Origin: Actinomadura spongiicola
GTDB taxonomy: Bacteria > Actinomycetota > Actinomycetes > Streptosporangiales > Streptosporangiaceae
Assembly (NCBI RefSeq): GCF_003432485.1
Contig: NZ_QVNQ01000006.1
Span: 124,001-188,000, forward strand
Direction: 5' to 3'
Length of the DNA stretch: 64,000 nt
Position numbers and translations under genes: made by a program
Shown here: piece after piece, positions 60,621-64,000 of the stretch
Position numbering within the stretch: position 1 is the first letter of the stretch
Layout: the number at the start of each line of letters is the position of its first letter
The notes under the pieces: generated by a model
Database searches by the model: none
What the model saw: only the letters and a program-made list of their open reading frames with translations
What the model was told of the DNA's origin: nothing

Positions 60621-63600
60621 ATGGGCATCCGTGATCTGTTCTCCCGCCGCCCCCGCACGGCGGCGGGACCCGGCAGCCCCGGGGTCCCCGACGCCGGTTG
60701 GCGCGCCCTGCCGCCGCCACGCCGCCCACCCTCGATGGGCACGGTCACCGACACCTCCTTCGGCGCGTCCCTGTCGACGTGGCGGAACCCCTATCTGTCG
60801 GGGGAGATGGCCCGCCAGGTACGTCTGGACGCGCCGAGCAGCGTCGGTGAGGACCTGCCGCGCCCGCGCCACGCGGGCACGTCCCCGCCCATGCCGCAGG
60901 CGCCCGCCCCGGAACCGCCCCCGGCGACGCCGCTGACCAGCGCCCGCGGGCCCGAGCGCCCACCCCGCCAGGTCCGCGCACTGAGGCCCCGGCCCCCGTC
61001 ACCGCACGCCCCCGCGACCCCCGCCGAACCCGAGCTCCAAGCCGCTCCGGAACCAACGCCCGGCACCAATGCCCCCGCAGTCCCCCCGGTGCAGCGCACG
61101 CCCGCACCCCCACGCGTGCGTCCGCCGGATTCTCCGCCCCCGCAGTCCCCGACCACCGCCGGTTCCGAACTGCCCGACGTTCCAGGCCACCCGCCTGGAT
61201 CGAATGCCCCCGCGCGCCGTCCGGTGCAGCGCACGCCCGCACACCCACCCGTGCGTCCGCCGGATTCTCCACCCGCGCAGTCTCCGGGTGCCTCGCCGGG
61301 CACCTCCGGTCCTGAGTTGCCCGACGTTCCGGAAGCGCCGGCCGGATCGAGTGCCCCGGCGCGTGGTCGGGTTCAGCGTCGGCCCGCTTCCGAGGGCGTG
61401 GGCCCGCCGGATTTTCCGGCGGCGCAGTCTCCGGGTGCCTCGCCGAGCACCTCCGGTCCTGAGTTGCCCGACGTTCCGGAAGCGCCGGCCGGATCGAGTA
61501 CCCCGGCGCGCCGTCCGGTGCAGCGCCGGTCTGCAACTGGAAGTGGGCGCCCTTCAGACCCTTCGCCCGGCGCCCCACCGGAGCCGTCTGGACTGCCGGT
61601 CCAGCGCTCGACAGCGGGCGAGACGCGAGGACGGGACGCCGGGTGGCCGGCGACGACGGGGCAAAGGTCGTCGGCAGCGCCGAACGAGGACACGCAGGAC
61701 TTCGCAGGGGAAGACGGCCCGGCGCGCAAGACCGGGGAGAGGCCCTCCGACCTGTCAGGGCCACGGCCTGAACGTCCGGCGCCCACGGCGCCGGGATCTG
61801 TTCGGAGTGTCGGGCTGGGTGCGCCTCTGCCCGCGGTTCCGTCCACGGGACGTCCGGTTCAGCGCAAGCCCGCGAGTCCGTCCGATGGCGTCCGGCCGCC
61901 GATCACGGGCTCTGCGCGCTCTCCTGAGCCCCCGTCGTCTCCGCATGAGGCCGCGTCGTCAGGGGAGTCCACGCCCTCCAGCCCCGAGCCCACGTGGTCC
62001 ACGGCCAAGGACGCGCCGCCTTCGTATGAGGCCGCGCCGTCCACTGGCGAGCCTGCGTCACCGTCCAAGACCCGCCTGCCCGCGCCGAAAGCCACGCCTT
62101 CTTCAGGCGGGGTCGGGTCGTCTACGCCGACGGCGCCGGGATCTGTTCGGAGTGTCGGGCTGGGTGCGCCTCTGCCCGCGCTTCCGCCCACGGGGCGTCC
62201 GGTTCAGCGCAAGCCCGCGAGCCCGTCCGATGACGCCCAGCCACCGATCACGGGCTCTGACCACGCTTTCCGATCCCCGTTGTCTCCGCAGGGGGCCGCG
62301 CCGGCGGGCGAGCGCGCGCTACCGGCCAAGGCCAAGCCGTCCACGTCCACGGGGGCGGGGTTCGTCCGGCGCGCTGGGCTGGGTGCGCCCTTGCCCGCGG
62401 CTCCACCCGCAGGGCGTCCGGTTCAGCGCAAGCCCGCGAGTCCGTCCGATGATGCCCAGCCACCGATCACGGACTCCGCGCCTTCTGCCGAGTCCCCGTC
62501 GTCTCAGCAGGGAGCCACGCCGTCGTCAGGCGAGTCCACACCTGACGCCGCGCCGGCGGGGGAGCGCGCGCTACCGCCCAAGGCCAAGCCGTCTACGCCC
62601 GCGGGGGCGGGGTTCGTCCGGCGTGCTGGGCTGGGTGCGCCCTTGCCCGCGGTTCCGTCCGAGGGGCGTCCGGTTCAGCGCAAGCCCGCGAGCCCGTCCG
62701 ATGGCGCCCAGCCGCCGATCACGGACTCCGCACGCGCTCCCGAATCCCCGCCGCCTTCACTGCGAGCCGCGCCGACCCCAGAGCCCACCCGGTCCACGCC
62801 CAAGGACGCGCCCTCCGACGGGACAGGGCCGTCGACGGGTGAGGCGGCGTGGTCTGTGCAGGCGTCGCCTGTGCGGCGCCCTGCTCCGTCGACTCCGGGG
62901 AGTCACCCCGGCTCGCCGACCGCGTCTGCGGCGCGGCGGGCCGAGCCGGAAGGAACGCGGGAACCTTCTGATCGCCGTCCCGCACTGCCGGGACGGTCGG
63001 CACCTGGATCAGCGGGGGAGGACATCGGACACGGCCTTCCTCGCGTTCCAGGGGCCCCGCCCGCCGCCTGGCCGGGGCGGCGGGCGGGGCCTGGCGAACC
63101 GGGCCGGCGGTCGGCCGCCGGGCGCCCGGCCGGGAGCGAGAAAACGGGACGCCGCCAGGCCACCCCGCCGGGGACGACTCCCGGCGGGGAGCCGCGTACC
63201 GAACCGTCCGATTCAGGTCTTCCGCCCGCCGCGTCCCGGAAGGGTGCTCGTGAGGCCCGGCGGGCGGCCCCCGCACAGCCGGGGCGGGCGGCCCCCGTGC
63301 GTCCGGTCCAGCGGTCGGTGATGCCCGGCGCGCCGCCTTCCGGGCCCGTCGAGGCCGGTGCGAAGGTGGTTCGGCCGCGTGCCGCTGCGCGTCGGGCCGA
63401 TCGCGTCCCGGGAGCGGCGGCCGTCCCGACGGGACCGGCCGGAGGGGGCCGTCCGGTCCGGCGGCCGGCGCGTGCGGCCGCTCCGCGCGTCCCGCGCGTG
63501 GGGGCCGTTCGGACCGCTCGACCGACCGCCATCAGGCGGCCACCGGTTCAGCGCGCCGCGGTGCCTCTGCTCACCACCGCGTCGCATGATCCGGTGAGCC

Positions 63601-63962
63601 GGGTCCCCGGAGTCGGATCCGCTCCGGGCGTGCCCGTCGCGAGCCCGGGGGGCTCCTCCGGGAGCTCCCTCGCTCCGGAGACCCCCGGGCTCGCATCCGA
63701 CCGTCCCGTGCAACGCGAGGCGGTGCCGCCGGCGAAGCGGGAACCGGCGCTCTCGCCCGTGGCGACGCCGCCGCCCGTACCGGTTCAGCGTGAACAGGCG
63801 CCGGCGCCGCCTCCGGCGAAGGGCGGGGCCGAGCGGCCGGGGGACATGGATCTGGATGAACTCGCCAGGCGCTTGGTGGGGCCGATGTCACGGCTGCTGC
63901 GGGCCGAGTTGCGGATGGACCGGGAGCGGGTCGGGCGGTTGCGCGACCAGCGGAGCTACTGA
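60621..63962 (+). CDS. Very long Pro-rich eCIS repeat protein with VQR motifs
   Basis: 1113 aa from ATG 60621; the 102-residue longer frame shadows the small gene. N-terminal ~70 residues look conserved (TDTSFGASLSTWRNPYLSGEM). Most of the rest is low-complexity Pro/Ala/Ser/Gly/Arg with tandem repeats. Thirteen VQR motifs are spread along it, most as RPVQR-x-P/A. The last 40 residues form a charged amphipathic helix (DLDELARRLVGPMSRLLRAELRMDR), the likely structural domain. A short version of this protein is normal for eCIS loci; the length here is exceptional. No known enzymatic domain. Confidence 0.85.
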   Translation: MGIRDLFSRRPRTAAGPGSPGVPDAGWRALPPPRRPPSMGTVTDTSFGASLSTWRNPYLSGEMARQVRLDAPSSVGEDLPRPRHAGTSPPMPQAPAPEPPPATPLTSARGPERPPRQVRALRPRPPSPHAPATPAEPELQAAPEPTPGTNAPAVPPVQRTPAPPRVRPPDSPPPQSPTTAGSELPDVPGHPPGSNAPARRPVQRTPAHPPVRPPDSPPAQSPGASPGTSGPELPDVPEAPAGSSAPARGRVQRRPASEGVGPPDFPAAQSPGASPSTSGPELPDVPEAPAGSSTPARRPVQRRSATGSGRPSDPSPGAPPEPSGLPVQRSTAGETRGRDAGWPATTGQRSSAAPNEDTQDFAGEDGPARKTGERPSDLSGPRPERPAPTAPGSVRSVGLGAPLPAVPSTGRPVQRKPASPSDGVRPPITGSARSPEPPSSPHEAASSGESTPSSPEPTWSTAKDAPPSYEAAPSTGEPASPSKTRLPAPKATPSSGGVGSSTPTAPGSVRSVGLGAPLPALPPTGRPVQRKPASPSDDAQPPITGSDHAFRSPLSPQGAAPAGERALPAKAKPSTSTGAGFVRRAGLGAPLPAAPPAGRPVQRKPASPSDDAQPPITDSAPSAESPSSQQGATPSSGESTPDAAPAGERALPPKAKPSTPAGAGFVRRAGLGAPLPAVPSEGRPVQRKPASPSDGAQPPITDSARAPESPPPSLRAAPTPEPTRSTPKDAPSDGTGPSTGEAAWSVQASPVRRPAPSTPGSHPGSPTASAARRAEPEGTREPSDRRPALPGRSAPGSAGEDIGHGLPRVPGAPPAAWPGRRAGPGEPGRRSAAGRPAGSEKTGRRQATPPGTTPGGEPRTEPSDSGLPPAASRKGAREARRAAPAQPGRAAPVRPVQRSVMPGAPPSGPVEAGAKVVRPRAAARRADRVPGAAAVPTGPAGGGRPVRRPARAAAPRVPRVGAVRTARPTAIRRPPVQRAAVPLLTTASHDPVSRVPGVGSAPGVPVASPGGSSGSSLAPETPGLASDRPVQREAVPPAKREPALSPVATPPPVPVQREQAPAPPPAKGGAERPGDMDLDELARRLVGPMSRLLRAELRMDRERVGRLRDQRSY
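61085..61530 (+). repeat. About 57-residue tandem repeats in the Pro-rich eCIS gene
   Basis: Three successive units carry VQR-x-P-A, PPD(S/F)P, QSPG and GPELPDVPEAPAGS. The last two units are near-identical at the DNA level, showing recent duplication. Confidence 0.8.
61800..62730 (+). repeat. Second repeat array in the Pro-rich eCIS gene
   Basis: Four copies of a block of about 107 bp, starting near 61807, 62154, 62370 and 62620, encode GLGAPLPA-x-P-xx-GRPVQRKPASPSD. They are separated by variable linkers of about 35-80 residues. The high DNA identity between copies points to recent expansion. Confidence 0.85.
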
Positions 63963-63972
63963 ACGGAGTGCG

Positions 63973-64000
63973 ATGACGACGAAGAAGGACCCGGGCTCGA
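63973..64000 (+). CDS. Next eCIS gene, truncated by the window end (possible second tube protein)
   Basis: ATG 63973 follows ACGGAGTG by a few bases, 11 bases after the previous stop. Only MTTKKDPGS is visible. The DPGS start resembles second tube/tail proteins of eCIS loci, which normally occupy this position. Too little is present for a firm call. Confidence 0.45.

Noticed and set aside
61085..62730. Mobile-element or CRISPR origin for the repeats in the Pro-rich gene
   Set aside because: All copies keep the reading frame and encode the same motif; no transposase, terminal repeats or spacers.
1..64000. tRNA, rRNA, riboswitch or integrase/attachment sites
   Set aside because: None recognised by reading; a tRNAscan-SE and Infernal run would be decisive.

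Overview
The window is high-GC throughout, with GTG starts, ATGA/GTGA start-stop overlaps and long collinear operons. It reads as the chromosome of a filamentous actinomycete (Streptomyces/Thermomonosporaceae type). Gene content (streptogrisin-like protease, DUF3515 lipoprotein, LuxR/TetR/GntR/PucR regulators, Streptomyces-type contractile injection cluster) agrees. The exact genus cannot be named from sequence reading alone. No rRNA, tRNA, CRISPR array or insertion sequence was seen.

Region by region. (1) 236-4815: five tightly overlapping genes resembling a glycopeptide-resistance or peptidoglycan-remodelling cassette (M15 D,D-peptidase, alanine/serine racemase-like enzyme, D-Ala-D-X ligase, VanR-like regulator, VanS-like kinase), preceded by an 11-bp-spaced direct repeat that looks like a response-regulator site. 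(2) 4906-9870: a PfkB sugar kinase, then a PucR-type regulator and a TetR/DHA2 efflux pair with a clear operator. (3) 10461-13076: a small secreted four-cysteine protein, an orphan DUF3515 lipoprotein, and an ABC exporter pair. (4) 13500-32497: a large catabolic block with a complete five-gene peptide/solute ABC importer, an FCD-type GntR regulator, and about ten enzymes (two lipid-transfer-thiolase/DUF35 pairs, an enoyl-CoA hydratase, a fused CaiB CoA-transferase, a fused SCOT-like CoA-transferase, amidase, aldehyde dehydrogenase, malate/lactate-type dehydrogenase, metallo-beta-lactamase-fold hydrolase). This suggests uptake and CoA-dependent side-chain degradation of an amide-containing organic acid. 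(5) 32616-35347: a streptogrisin-like protease with a chitin-binding tail and a TrmB/LuxR regulator. (6) 35718-46809: cell-surface glycan genes: a UDP-sulfoquinovose-synthase-like enzyme, methyltransferase, GtrA, two GT2 enzymes, an epimerase, UDP-GlcNAc 2-epimerase, and a PgaC/PgaD/deacetylase-like trio. (7) 46901-49987: an alpha/beta hydrolase with a decayed tandem duplication of its own 3' end, divergent from a YtcJ-like amidohydrolase across two adjacent palindromes. (8) 50392-64000: the proximal half of an actinobacterial extracellular contractile injection system (eCIS): membrane protein, LuxR regulator, DUF4255 protein, AAA+ ATPase, Ig-like membrane protein, sheath, tube, assembly protein, a 47-residue small protein, a 1113-residue Pro-rich repeat protein, and the first codons of a further gene at the window edge.

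The most interesting item is the gene at 56906-57871 inside the eCIS cluster. It encodes a protein with an LQRSAGN/VQR-type N-terminus and a C-terminal papain-like (Tox-PL/deamidase) Cys-His-Asp arrangement, the layout expected of an injected toxin cargo. The neighbouring Pro-rich protein carries thirteen VQR motifs, hinting at a shared docking signal. The racemase-containing van-like cassette and the amide/CoA catabolic block are the next most notable.
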